The position numbers and the translations under genes were made by a program. DNA of 64,000 bases from Crenobacter luteus (GTDB taxonomy: Bacteria; Pseudomonadota; Gammaproteobacteria; Burkholderiales; Chromobacteriaceae), in assembly GCF_004345725.1 (NCBI RefSeq), contig NZ_SLXG01000003.1, positions 1-64,000 on the forward strand, read 5' to 3'. Below are positions 53,501 to 64,000 of this stretch, in pieces; the first letter of the stretch is position 1; every line of letters starts with the position of its first letter. Under the pieces are notes generated by a model that saw nothing but the letters and a program-made list of their open reading frames with translations, searched no databases and was not told the DNA's origin.

Positions 53501-54054
53501 TCGCCAGCCAGTCGCTCGACCTCAACCAGGCGATGGAGGCGCTTATCGAGGCGATCGCCAGGATAGACGCCGAAACGCGCGAGCTGCTGAAGGACACCTA
53601 CGAGGCGGTCAACGCCAAGATGCGCGAGTTCTTCCCGACGCTGTTCGGCGGCGGCCGCGCCGAGCTGGTGTTGACCGGCGAGGACCTGTTGGACGCCGGT
53701 GTGCAGATCATCGCGCAGCCGCCGGGCAAGAAGAACAGCACGATTCACCTGTTGTCGGGCGGCGAGAAGGCGCTGACCGCGATGAGCCTGGTGTTTTCCT
53801 TGTTCAGCCTGAACCCGGCGCCGTTCTGCCTGCTCGACGAGGTCGACGCGCCGCTCGACGACGCCAACACCAGTCGCTTTTGCGATCTGGTGAAGAAGAT
53901 GTCGGACAACACGCAGTTCCTCTATATCTCGCACAACCGGCTGACGATGGAAATGGCCGAGCAGCTGGTCGGCGTGACGATGCAGGAGCAGGGCGTCAGC
54001 CGCATCGTCGCGGTCGACATCGTCGAGGCGATGAAGATGCGGGAGAGCGCCTAA
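50566..54054 (+). CDS. smc: Chromosome segregation protein SMC
   Basis: A 1162-residue SMC. It has Walker A IGPNGCGKSNVIDAVRW, two long coiled coils around a hinge near residues 520-640, the ABC signature LLSGGEKALTAMSL and Walker B PFCLLDEVDAPLDD. It organises and segregates the chromosome with ScpAB. The canonical N-terminus RLTHIKLAGFKSFVDPT supports TTG 50566, preceded by GAGG; an ATG at 50527 would add 13 residues that relatives lack. Six TTGGCCGAG copies fall within the gene. Confidence 0.96.
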   Translation: MRLTHIKLAGFKSFVDPTAIPVPGQLVAVIGPNGCGKSNVIDAVRWVLGESSAKQLRGESMQDVIFNGSSTRKPVSRASVELVFDNADGQLTGPWGQYAEVSIKRVLTRQGESSYYINNQQVRRRDITDLFLGTGVGARGYAVIEQGMISRIIEARPEELRAYLEEAAGVSKYKERRRETENRLADTRDNLERLADLQQELDRQVEKLSEQAEVAAHYHDMRGALTHKQNLLALARREEAARVEAAAREELARLETEEAALSAAATHFDAELTTLREEHYAASDAVQAAQQRLSDANAQLARLEEQSRHREQSRARIEREMAAARDERQRLAEARATVEAELDDWLPRQEEAQLMLEEAQMSLEDGADSLPEAEALFRQKDAALSQLTAQLSNLTRERDLARQRGEHLKESLQQLASREAALAKELSDLNLPGDDALAAAGDEVARAKAALDAVRARVAADEGKLADMASEREKLDETLAEARTRLARAEAEADALAAVLAREAAGEKIGDWLKEQGLETAPGLWQSVTVAPEWRVAFEAVLGERLAARAGALPDGAPPAPFTVVDAAGSANVLAAKRPWPRLLDKIEADAPFAAPLADWLADVYLADSLKAALGQRGELTAGEVLLTPDGHRVSAHAVAFHAEGHGDGLLARQQALSQAQAAAEALAPEIENLQKTRESLVSRAGMMAEAVRAQKGALTRLEGELNAATLEQVKLDQAARQGAARLAAIRAERDRLAEERAAAEDTIVESEMLAEEAAMTLEALSAQLEDARLDRLNAETGLELARNKTRDAERRLHEIKLAQHTAEQKVAELARRARELAERDGALEDKLMALAEEAETVDEAVPEEALQEALVVREACEATLAEARDALNHLTERMRLLAQQQQDANARLPSIREARQDWLLKHQEARIGLERYNEELKEAGADEAALLADLSDAVKPNALAAEIARLARAIENLGAVNLAALEELDEAKKRGEYLASQSLDLNQAMEALIEAIARIDAETRELLKDTYEAVNAKMREFFPTLFGGGRAELVLTGEDLLDAGVQIIAQPPGKKNSTIHLLSGGEKALTAMSLVFSLFSLNPAPFCLLDEVDAPLDDANTSRFCDLVKKMSDNTQFLYISHNRLTMEMAEQLVGVTMQEQGVSRIVAVDIVEAMKMRESA

Positions 54055-54055
54055 G

Positions 54056-54787
54056 ATGCGGCGGCGCGCGTTCGCGGCGGCGCTGGCCGCCTCGCTCGCC
54101 GCGCACGCGGCGACCTTCGCGCTGTGGCCGCCGCGGCCGTTGCCGATAGGCGTGCCGGCGCCGCTGACGGTCGCGCTGGTGTCGGGCGACACGCCGGCGC
54201 CGGCTGGAAAAGGCGTCGTGACCTCCGCCGCACCCTCCCAAGCGCCGCAGCGCGCGGCGGCTCCGGCCCGTCGCTCCGGCGATCTTGCCGCGCGGGAGCC
54301 GGCGCGTCGCGCCCCGGGGCAAGGAGACAGAGCCGCCCCCTCCCGCGCCGTGCCGGTGGCGCCCGTCACACGCGAGGCCGGCGCGGTCGGCGGAGGCAAT
54401 GCCGCCGCGTCGCCGTCCGGGTCGGAGGCGGGCAGGAGCCCCGCGCCGGTCGCGGGGGGCGCCCCGTCCGCCGGTGGCGGCGCCGACGAGGCGCCGCTGA
54501 CGCCGGCGCGCTATCGCGCCGATTACCTGAGCAATCCGCCGCCGGCCTATCCGGAGCGTTCGCGCGAGCTGGGCGAGGAGGGGCGCGTCGAGGTCCGCGT
54601 GCGCGTCAGCCCCGACGGCCGCGCCGCCGAGGTGCTGCTGCACCGTTCGAGCGGCTTTCGGCGCCTCGACGACGCGGCGCTGCGCGCGGTGGCCGGCTGG
54701 CGCTTCGTGCCGGCGCGGCGCGGCGACACGCCGGTCGAAGCGTGGCTGATCGTGCCGATGCCGTTCCGGCTCGAAGCGCCGCGCTGA
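54056..54787 (+). CDS. TonB-like energy-transducing protein
   Basis: A 243-residue protein: an N-terminal membrane segment (AFAAALAASLAAHAATFALW), a long low-complexity periplasmic linker rich in Ala, Pro, Gly and Arg (residues 40-155), and a C-terminal TonB domain with NPPPAYPERSRELGEEGRVEVRV and FRRLDDAALRAVAGWRFVPAR. TonB proteins drive outer-membrane uptake using the proton gradient. It begins one base after the smc stop codon, so it is co-transcribed. ExbB/ExbD genes are not nearby. Confidence 0.82.
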   Translation: MRRRAFAAALAASLAAHAATFALWPPRPLPIGVPAPLTVALVSGDTPAPAGKGVVTSAAPSQAPQRAAAPARRSGDLAAREPARRAPGQGDRAAPSRAVPVAPVTREAGAVGGGNAAASPSGSEAGRSPAPVAGGAPSAGGGADEAPLTPARYRADYLSNPPPAYPERSRELGEEGRVEVRVRVSPDGRAAEVLLHRSSGFRRLDDAALRAVAGWRFVPARRGDTPVEAWLIVPMPFRLEAPR

Positions 54788-54797
54788 CGGCCAGCAA

Positions 54798-54821
54798 AAC
54801 GCCCCGGCGGGCCGGGGCGTT
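54798..54821. terminator. Bidirectional terminator
   Basis: AACGCCCCGG/CCGGGGCGTT stem (10 bp) between the convergent tonB-like and yceI genes; on the minus strand it is followed by TTTT. A TTGGCCGAG copy lies just beside it (54829-54837). Confidence 0.85.
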
Positions 54822-54848
54822 CGGAGGGCTCGGCCAACGCCGAACCGC

Positions 54849-55421
54849 TCAGCTCGACTTGATCGCTTCGAGCGCGATGTTCAGCTTCACCTCGTCGGCG
54901 ATGCCCGGCAGGCCGTAGCCCATGCCGAAGTCGCTGCGCTTGATGGTGCCGACCGCGTTCACGCCGTAGGCTTCCTTCTTCAGCATCGGGTGCTCTTTCT
55001 TGGCGACCTGGGTCACGGTCAGCGTGACCGGGCGGGTCACGCCCAGCAGGGTCAGCTTGCCCTTCACTTCGGCCAGGCGGTCGCCCTTGTACTTCAGCTC
55101 GGTCGACTTGAAGGTCAGCGTCGGGTACTTGGCGACGTTGAAGAAGTCCGCCCCCTTGAGGTGCTCGTCGCGCTTGCCGAAGTAGGTGTTGATCGACGCG
55201 GCGTCGATGCTGACGTCGACCGAGCCCTTCTTGGCGACCTCGTCGAGGTTCACGGTACCGCTGACCTTGGTGAACACGCCGTTCTGCACCGACAGGCCGA
55301 GGTGGTTGACCTCGTAGCCGGCGTAGGTGTGGGTCGGGTCGATGGTGTAGGTCGCCGGGGCGGCCAGGGCGACGGTGGCGGCGGACGCGAGGATGGCGGC
55401 GAGGGCGGTGCGTTTGAGCAT
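54849..55421 (-). CDS. YceI family periplasmic lipid-binding protein
   Basis: A 190-residue lipocalin-like YceI protein: signal peptide ending VALAAP, then TYTIDPTHTYAGYEVNHLG, GTVNLDE, DEHLKGADFFNVAKYPTLTF and FGMGYGLPGIADEVKL. YceI proteins bind isoprenoid-type lipids in a beta barrel. ATG 55421 follows GGAGA. It is the last gene of a four-gene unit (marR-cybB-yceI-yceI) inserted between the smc-tonB pair and zipA. Its partner is the second YceI protein. Confidence 0.9.
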   Translation of the reverse strand: MLKRTALAAILASAATVALAAPATYTIDPTHTYAGYEVNHLGLSVQNGVFTKVSGTVNLDEVAKKGSVDVSIDAASINTYFGKRDEHLKGADFFNVAKYPTLTFKSTELKYKGDRLAEVKGKLTLLGVTRPVTLTVTQVAKKEHPMLKKEAYGVNAVGTIKRSDFGMGYGLPGIADEVKLNIALEAIKSS

Positions 55422-55459
55422 GGGGTTCTCCTGTGCTTGGGGCGGTTGAACGGCTGGGG

Positions 55460-56008
55460 TCAGGCGCCGCGCTTGAGCGCGACGCGGAATTTGATCTCGA
55501 CCTTGTCGTCGATGGTGCCGGTGTCGGACCACTCGCCCTCGCCGATCCGGAAGGCCAGGCGCGACACGGGCAAGGTCCCCTCGACCAGCGTCAGCGCGCC
55601 GGCGTCGCGCACGGTGAACGGCGCGGACACGTCGCGAGTGATGCCCTTCATCGTCAGCTTGCCGCTGAGCTGGTAGCGGCCGTTGCCGATCGCCTTCATG
55701 CCGGTCGACACGAAACGCGCGGTCGGGTACTGGGCGGTGTTGAACCAGTCCTTCTTCTTCGCCTCGACCACCGCGTCGGTGGTCGGCAGGTTGATGCTGG
55801 AGGTCTGGATCGTGAAGTCGGCCTTGCCGGCCTCGGGCTTCTTGGCGTCGAACACGACGTTGGCCGAGAAGCGCGCGAAGCTGCCGTCGACCGGCACGTT
55901 CAGCTGTTTGAGGGTGAAACCGATACGGCTTTGCGCGAGGTCGACCTGTTGCGCGAAGGCGAGCGGGGCGCAAAGCAGCGCGGCGGCGAAAAGGGCGGTC
56001 TTTTTCAT
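55460..56008 (-). CDS. Second YceI family periplasmic protein
   Basis: A 182-residue YceI protein with a signal peptide (ending PLAFAQQ). It shares the barrel pattern (VDLAQSRIGFTLKQLNVPVDGSF, KKKDWFNTAQYPTARF, GEWSDTGTIDDKVEIKF) but is clearly different from its neighbour, so the pair is an old duplication. It lacks the GMGYG ending of the first. The chosen ATG 56008 follows AGGA. Such pairs occur next to cytochrome b561 genes and may act in lipid or quinone handling at the membrane. Confidence 0.88.
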   Translation of the reverse strand: MKKTALFAAALLCAPLAFAQQVDLAQSRIGFTLKQLNVPVDGSFARFSANVVFDAKKPEAGKADFTIQTSSINLPTTDAVVEAKKKDWFNTAQYPTARFVSTGMKAIGNGRYQLSGKLTMKGITRDVSAPFTVRDAGALTLVEGTLPVSRLAFRIGEGEWSDTGTIDDKVEIKFRVALKRGA

Positions 56009-56040
56009 GGTCATCCTGAAGGCAAAGGACAAAAACGGGG

Positions 56041-56583
56041 TCAGCGACGGCGCAGCCGCATGCGGGCCATCAGGCCGTCGCGGTCGACGAACTGGTGCTT
56101 GAGCGCCGCGAGCACGTGGCCGGCCACCAGCGCGGCGAGCGTCCAGTTCAGGACCGTGTGCGCGTCGCGCAGCGCGTCGCCCAGCGCCTCGTTCTTGGCG
56201 ACCAGGTCGGGCAGCGCGAAAAGCTGCAGGTAGACGACCGGGAAGCCGTAGGCCGAACTCATCAGCCAGCCGCTCAGCGGTACGGCCAGCATCAGCGCGT
56301 ACAGGCCGAGGTGGCCGAGCCGGGCCATCGTCCGGGCGTGCGTGCCCATCGTCGCCGGCAGCGCCGGCGCGCGCGTCAGCGCGCGCGACAGCAGACGCAG
56401 CGCCAACAGGCCCAGCAAGGTGACGCCCAGCCACTTGTGCCAGGCGATCCACTTGAACTTGGTCGGCGACAGCGGCATGTCGGCCACCGTCAGGCCGAGC
56501 CAGAAGGTCGCGACGATCAGCGCCGCCATCAGCCAGTGCAACAGGACGGTCGGGGCAGCGTAGCGCTCGGCCGGATCGTTCAT
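56041..56583 (-). CDS. Cytochrome b561 (CybB/YodB family)
   Basis: A 180-residue di-haem membrane protein with four membrane helices. Haem-ligating histidines are in LLHWLMAALIV, WHKWLGVTLLG, GHLGLYALMLAVPL and DAHTVLNW/VLAALKHQF. It passes electrons between the quinone pool and periplasmic partners. The start overlaps the marR stop by ATGA (56580-56583). YceI proteins often accompany such cytochromes, as here. Confidence 0.9.
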   Translation of the reverse strand: MNDPAERYAAPTVLLHWLMAALIVATFWLGLTVADMPLSPTKFKWIAWHKWLGVTLLGLLALRLLSRALTRAPALPATMGTHARTMARLGHLGLYALMLAVPLSGWLMSSAYGFPVVYLQLFALPDLVAKNEALGDALRDAHTVLNWTLAALVAGHVLAALKHQFVDRDGLMARMRLRRR

Positions 56584-57038
56584 CGTTTGTAGTGCTCCAT
56601 CGCGGTGCCGAAGGCGCGCCTGAGCGCGGCCAGTTCGGCGATTTGACGCGCAAGGTCGTCGTTGTCGAAAGCGGCGAAGGCCTGGCGCATATGCGCCAGG
56701 TGCGCCGGAAACACGGTGTCGAACAGCGTCTGGCCGGCGTCGGTCAGCGCGACGAACACGCTGCGGCGGTCCTCGGCCAGGGCCTGACGGCCGACCAGCC
56801 CCTTGTCGGCGAGGCGGTCGATCACGCCGGTCAGCGTGCCCTTGGTGATCAGCGTGCGTTCGGACAGCTCTTTGCAGCTCATGCCCGGCGTGTTGCCGAG
56901 CGTCGCGATCACGTCGAACTGCGGCGGCGTCAGCCCCAGTTCGCGCACATGCGCGTTCGAATAAGCCTCGAAGGCCTGATAGGTGCGCACGAGTTCGCGG
57001 ATCAGCGGCAAGAAGGGCTCCCGAAAAGCGTTTGGCAT
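56580..57038 (-). CDS. MarR family transcriptional regulator
   Basis: A 152-residue winged-helix MarR protein: LTPPQFDVIATLGNTPGMSCKELSERTLITKGTLTGV and the wing DRLADKGLVGRQALAEDRRSVFVALT. ATG 57038 follows GGAG by six bases; a GTG upstream (57059) is less likely. It heads the marR-cybB-yceI-yceI unit. A perfect palindrome starts 29 bases upstream of it, so the gene is probably autorepressed along with the operon. Confidence 0.9.
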   Translation of the reverse strand: MPNAFREPFLPLIRELVRTYQAFEAYSNAHVRELGLTPPQFDVIATLGNTPGMSCKELSERTLITKGTLTGVIDRLADKGLVGRQALAEDRRSVFVALTDAGQTLFDTVFPAHLAHMRQAFAAFDNDDLARQIAELAALRRAFGTAMEHYKR

Positions 57039-57066
57039 GAACGGCTCCAAAAAGTTCACGCTAGGA

Positions 57067-57084
57067 TAGTTCTAATTAGAACTA
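57067..57084. promoter_or_regulatory. Probable MarR operator (perfect 18-bp palindrome)
   Basis: TAGTTCTAATTAGAACTA is a perfect palindrome in an AT-rich spot of a GC-rich region, 29 bases upstream of the marR start. Its size and two-fold symmetry suit a MarR dimer. Confidence 0.75.
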
Positions 57085-57216
57085 AATGGCAAGCCGCCCG
57101 GCGATGATGCCGGCGCTTTGTTAAAGACTGTGAAGCCGCGCCATGCAACTGTTGTAGCGGGCGCGCGGGCGATCGTTATAATAACGAACGGCAAATTTTG
57201 GGCGTCCCTTAAGCGA

Positions 57217-60901
<3,685 letters not shown>

Positions 60902-60984
60902 CAACGGCTTATTTTTTGCAACGGACTGGAGGCGGAAGGGCAAACCCTCTACAATCCGCCCCGGTCTCTTCGAAGGAAGCGAAC

Positions 60985-61854
60985 ATGAAAAAGATCACCA
61001 AGGCCGTGTTCCCGGTAGCCGGTCTCGGTACCCGGTTCCTGCCGGCGACCAAGGCGAGCCCGAAGGAAATGCTGCCCATCGTCGACAAGCCGCTGATCCA
61101 GTACGCGGTCGAGGAGGCGATCGCCGCCGGCATGACCGAGCTGATCTTCATCACCGGCCGCAACAAGCGCTCGATCGAGGACCATTTCGACAAGGCCTAC
61201 GAGCTCGAGACCGAGCTCGAGTACAAGAACAAGCAGAAGCTGCTCGACATCGTGAAGGGCATCCTGCCGCCGTCGGTGACCTGCGTTTACATCCGTCAGG
61301 CCGAGGCGCTCGGCCTCGGACACGCGGTGCTGTGCGCACGGCCGGTGGTCGGCGACGAGCCGTTCGCCGTCATCCTCGCCGACGACCTGATCGACGGCGA
61401 ACCCGGTGCGATGGAGCAGATGGTCGGCGTCTACGAGGCGAGCGGCGCGTCGGTGCTCGGCGTCGAGACCGTCGCGCGCGAGGAGACCGGCTCCTACGGC
61501 ATCGTCGAGATCGCCGACGCACCCGACGGCCGCCACCGCGTCACCAGCATCGTCGAGAAGCCGCACCCGGACGTCGCGCCGTCGACGCTGGCGGTGGTCG
61601 GCCGCTACATCCTGTCGCCGCGCGTGTTCGACAAGCTGGCGACCACCGGCGCCGGCGCCGGCGGCGAGATCCAGCTGACCGACGGCATCGCCGCGCTGTT
61701 GAAGGACGAGGCCGTGCTGGCCCACCCGTTCGACGGCGTGCGTTACGACTGCGGTTCCAAGATCGGCTACCTGAAGGCGACCGTCGCCTACGGCCTCAAG
61801 CATCCCGAGGTGGGACGCGAGTTCACCGCCCACCTCGAACAACTGAAACCCTAA
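60985..61854 (+). CDS. galU: UTP-glucose-1-phosphate uridylyltransferase
   Basis: A 289-residue nucleotidyltransferase with the signature [23 protein letters not shown], the catalytic [10 protein letters not shown] and [11 protein letters not shown] motifs. It makes UDP-glucose for lipopolysaccharide and other glycans. ATG 60985 follows AAGGAAG; the gene lies 83 bases after ligA. Confidence 0.96.
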   Translation: MKKITKAVFPVAGLGTRFLPATKASPKEMLPIVDKPLIQYAVEEAIAAGMTELIFITGRNKRSIEDHFDKAYELETELEYKNKQKLLDIVKGILPPSVTCVYIRQAEALGLGHAVLCARPVVGDEPFAVILADDLIDGEPGAMEQMVGVYEASGASVLGVETVAREETGSYGIVEIADAPDGRHRVTSIVEKPHPDVAPSTLAVVGRYILSPRVFDKLATTGAGAGGEIQLTDGIAALLKDEAVLAHPFDGVRYDCGSKIGYLKATVAYGLKHPEVGREFTAHLEQLKP

Positions 61855-61909
61855 TCCGCCGGCGCGCCCCAGAGGGCGGCGTGCCGCCCTTGTCATCCAG
61901 GAGTTTTCC

Positions 61910-62452
61910 ATGCCCAACCTCGCCGAAGCCCAAGGCATCCTCAACGGTGCCGACGTCCTCTTTACCGCCGAAGAAGTCAACGCCGCCGTCGACCGCATGG
62001 CAGCCGAGATCACCGAGAAGCTCGGCGGCGAATACCCGCTGGTGCTGGCCGTGATGGGCGGCGCGGTGGTGTTCACCGGCCAGCTCCTGCCGCGCCTTCT
62101 GTTCCCGCTCGACTTCGACTACGTGCACGTGTCGCGCTACGGCGACAAGACGCGCGGCGGCGAGCTGAACTGGAAGATGGCGCCCAAGGAGGACGTGCGC
62201 GACCGCGTCGTGCTGGTGCTCGACGACATCCTCGACGAGGGCGAGACCATGGCCGCGATCCGCGACAAGGTGATGGAAATGGGTGCCAAGGCCTTCTACA
62301 GCGGCGTGTTCGCCAACAAGCTGATCCAGAAGGCCAAGCCGATCGCCGCCGACTTCGTCGGCATCGACGTGCCGGACCGCTACGTGTTCGGCTACGGCAT
62401 GGACGTGCGCGGCATCTGGCGCAACCTGCCGGCGATCTACGCGCTCAAGTAA
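61910..62452 (+). CDS. hpt: Hypoxanthine-guanine phosphoribosyltransferase
   Basis: A 180-residue type I phosphoribosyltransferase. The PRPP motif is VVLVLDDILDEGETM, and the hood/base-binding regions VMGGAVVFTGQLLPRL and VGIDVPDRYVFGYGMD are present. It salvages hypoxanthine and guanine to nucleotides. A small hairpin (AGGGCGGC/GCCGCCCT, 61873-61890) lies between galU and this gene, so coupling may be partial. CCAGGAG precedes the start. Confidence 0.9.
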   Translation: MPNLAEAQGILNGADVLFTAEEVNAAVDRMAAEITEKLGGEYPLVLAVMGGAVVFTGQLLPRLLFPLDFDYVHVSRYGDKTRGGELNWKMAPKEDVRDRVVLVLDDILDEGETMAAIRDKVMEMGAKAFYSGVFANKLIQKAKPIAADFVGIDVPDRYVFGYGMDVRGIWRNLPAIYALK

Positions 62453-62473
62453 GCGCCGCCCCCTCCCGACACC

Positions 62474-62506
62474 GCCCCCGGCCTTGCTGGCCGGGGGCTT
62501 TGTTTT
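62474..62506 (+). terminator. Rho-independent terminator of hpt
   Basis: GCCCCCGGCC/GGCCGGGGGC stem with TTGCT loop, followed by TTTGTTTT. Confidence 0.92.
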
Positions 62507-62596
62507 GCGCCGCCGCCGTCGCGCCCGTTCGTGCCTATCCTTCCAGAGGGGGGCGCCATCGGGTGCGCCGCAACCCCGTCCCATCGGGAGACACGG

Positions 62597-63964
62597 ATGC
62601 GCATCACCTTTCTCGGCGCCGCCGACACGGTCACCGGCAGCAAATTCCTGATCGAGCACGGCGGCCGGCGCGTGCTGGTCGACTGCGGGCTGTTCCAGGG
62701 CTACAAGGCGCTGCGGCTGCGCAACCGCGACGTCTTCCCGGTGCCGCCGGACACGCTGGACGCGGTGGTGCTGACGCACGCCCACCTCGACCACAGCGGC
62801 TACCTGCCGGTGCTGGTGCGCGACGGTTTCGCCGGGCCGGTCTACGGCACCGCCGCCACCGGCGCGCTGGCCGGGATCCTGCTGCCCGACAGCGGCCACC
62901 TGCTCGAGGAGGAGGCCGAGTACGCCAACCGCCACGGCTATTCCAAGCATCATCCGGCGCTGCCGCTCTACACCGAGGAGGACGCGGAGCGGGCGCTGGA
63001 GAACTTCCGCGTGCTGCCCTTTGGCGCCGAGCACGAGGTCGCGCCCGGCGTGCGCTGCCGGCTGCGGCCGGCCGGCCACATCCTCGGTGCGGCTTCGGTC
63101 GAGATCGTCGCCGGCGGCGTCACGCTGCTCTGCTCGGGCGACCTAGGGCGGCCGCACGACCCGATCATGATGGCGCCCGAGCCGGTCGCCCACGCCGACT
63201 ACCTGCTCGTCGAATCGACCTACGGCGACCGCCGCCACCCGGCCGACAGTCCCGAGCGGCAGTTGGCCGAGGTGGTCAACCGCACCGCTGCGCGGCGCGG
63301 CGTCACGGTGATCCCGTCGTTCGCGGTCCAGCGCGCACAGTCGCTGATGTACTACCTGTACCGCCTCCGGCGCGCCGGCCGCATCCCCGAGCTGCCGATC
63401 TACCTGAACAGCCCGATGGCGAGCGACGTCACCGACCTGTTCCAGCGTTTCCACGCCGAGCACCGGCTGTCGGCCGAAGACTGCGCCGGCATGTGCCGCG
63501 TCGCGCACATCGTCCGCTCGGTCGAGGAGTCGAAGCGGCTGAACGAGCGCCACGGGCCGGCCGTCATCATCGCCGCCAGCGGCATGGCGACCGGCGGCCG
63601 CGTGCTGCACCACCTGAAGGCCTTCGCGCCCGACCCGCGCAACACGCTGCTGTTCTCGGGCTTCCAGGCCGGCGGCACGCGCGGTGCGGCCATCGTCGGC
63701 GGCGCGCGCAGCGTGCGCATCTTCGGCGAGGACGTGCCGATCCGCGCCGAGGTCGTCGCGATGGAGCACCTGTCGGCGCACGCCGACGCCGACGAGCTGA
63801 TGGCGTGGCTGGACGGTTTCGCGCGCGCGCCGCGCCACACCTTCGTCGTCCACGGCGAGGCCGGCGCCGCCGATACGCTGCGGCGCCGCATCGCGCACGA
63901 AAAGGGCTGGAGCGTGTCGGTGCCCGAGCACCGGGCCGGCTTCGAGCTGCCGGGTGACGCGTGA
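62597..63964 (+). CDS. Metallo-beta-lactamase fold, beta-CASP hydrolase (RNA-processing nuclease family)
   Basis: A 455-residue protein. Metal-binding motifs are THAHLDHSGYLP (HxHxDH), GHILGAASVEI and the beta-CASP His in VHGEAGAADTL; SPMASDVTDLF, IAASGMATGGRVLHHL and EVVAMEHLSAHAD are conserved beta-CASP stretches. Similar proteins are mRNA exonucleases/endonucleases (archaeal/bacterial CPSF-like), but the target in this species is unknown. ATG 62597 is preceded by GGGAG. The next gene begins at its stop codon (TGATG). Confidence 0.9.
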   Translation: MRITFLGAADTVTGSKFLIEHGGRRVLVDCGLFQGYKALRLRNRDVFPVPPDTLDAVVLTHAHLDHSGYLPVLVRDGFAGPVYGTAATGALAGILLPDSGHLLEEEAEYANRHGYSKHHPALPLYTEEDAERALENFRVLPFGAEHEVAPGVRCRLRPAGHILGAASVEIVAGGVTLLCSGDLGRPHDPIMMAPEPVAHADYLLVESTYGDRRHPADSPERQLAEVVNRTAARRGVTVIPSFAVQRAQSLMYYLYRLRRAGRIPELPIYLNSPMASDVTDLFQRFHAEHRLSAEDCAGMCRVAHIVRSVEESKRLNERHGPAVIIAASGMATGGRVLHHLKAFAPDPRNTLLFSGFQAGGTRGAAIVGGARSVRIFGEDVPIRAEVVAMEHLSAHADADELMAWLDGFARAPRHTFVVHGEAGAADTLRRRIAHEKGWSVSVPEHRAGFELPGDA

Positions 63965-64000
63965 TGGGCGCCGGCCATCCGCTCACGCTCAAGTGGCTGG
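63964..64000 (+). CDS. Start of an unidentified gene (truncated by the window)
   Basis: ATG 63964 shares one base with the TGA of the hydrolase (TGATG), so coupling is likely. Only MGAGHPLTLKWL is visible, which is not enough to assign a function. Confidence 0.4.
   Translation, partial: MGAGHPLTLKWL

Overview
This is a GC-rich bacterial chromosome segment, most likely from a betaproteobacterium of the order Neisseriales (Chromobacteriaceae-like). That placement rests on gene order and gene shape: petABC-sspAB, the smc ... zipA-ligA string, an 810-residue LigA, a TTG-started SMC beginning RLTHIKLAGFKSF, and a CIRCE-controlled groESL. I could not run a search, so the lineage is an inference.

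Layout. 1-1.5 kb: low-GC tail of a surface-polysaccharide locus (Wzz-like gene). 1.5-3.1 kb: cystine-type ABC uptake genes. 3.3-10 kb: soluble zinc-domain chemoreceptor, arginine decarboxylase, Cys/Met-metabolism PLP enzyme, cardiolipin synthase. 10-17.7 kb: gltBD and dctA. 18-22 kb: K+/H+ antiporter and groESL. 22-27 kb: NIF3 protein, cytochrome bc1 (petABC), sspAB. 27-29 kb: glnK-amtB with a sigma-54 promoter. 29-33.4 kb: ubiK, comM, a SPOR protein, dsbA, uppP, tRNA-fMet. 33.4-46.4 kb: an accessory catabolic island. 46.3-49.4 kb: a truncated S-formylglutathione hydrolase remnant, a YdeP/FdhF-type molybdoenzyme and a c-type cytochrome. 49.4-64 kb: ruvX, algH, smc, tonB-like, a marR-cybB-yceI-yceI operon, zipA, ligA, galU, hpt, a beta-CASP hydrolase.

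The most interesting content is the island. Behind a TetR gene lie eight co-oriented genes: a FadL/TodX outer-membrane channel, two type I extradiol dioxygenases, a two-subunit molybdenum enzyme resembling pyrogallol-phloroglucinol transhydroxylase / resorcinol hydroxylase with an SCP2-like lipid-binding domain fused to its large subunit, a fumarylacetoacetate-hydrolase-family enzyme, an MDR oxidoreductase and an acyl-CoA synthetase. Together they suggest a pathway for a lipophilic phenol in which water-derived ring hydroxylation by molybdenum precedes oxygen-dependent ring cleavage. The island starts just after tRNA-fMet, ends in a broken gene, and has no visible integrase.

A second signal runs through the whole window. 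The 9-mer TTGGCCGAG (either strand) occurs 35 times by my reading, against roughly one expected from base composition. It sits in several reading frames and also inside terminator hairpins, and it is absent from the island. It behaves like a DNA-uptake-type sequence, and a comM homologue is present in the window.
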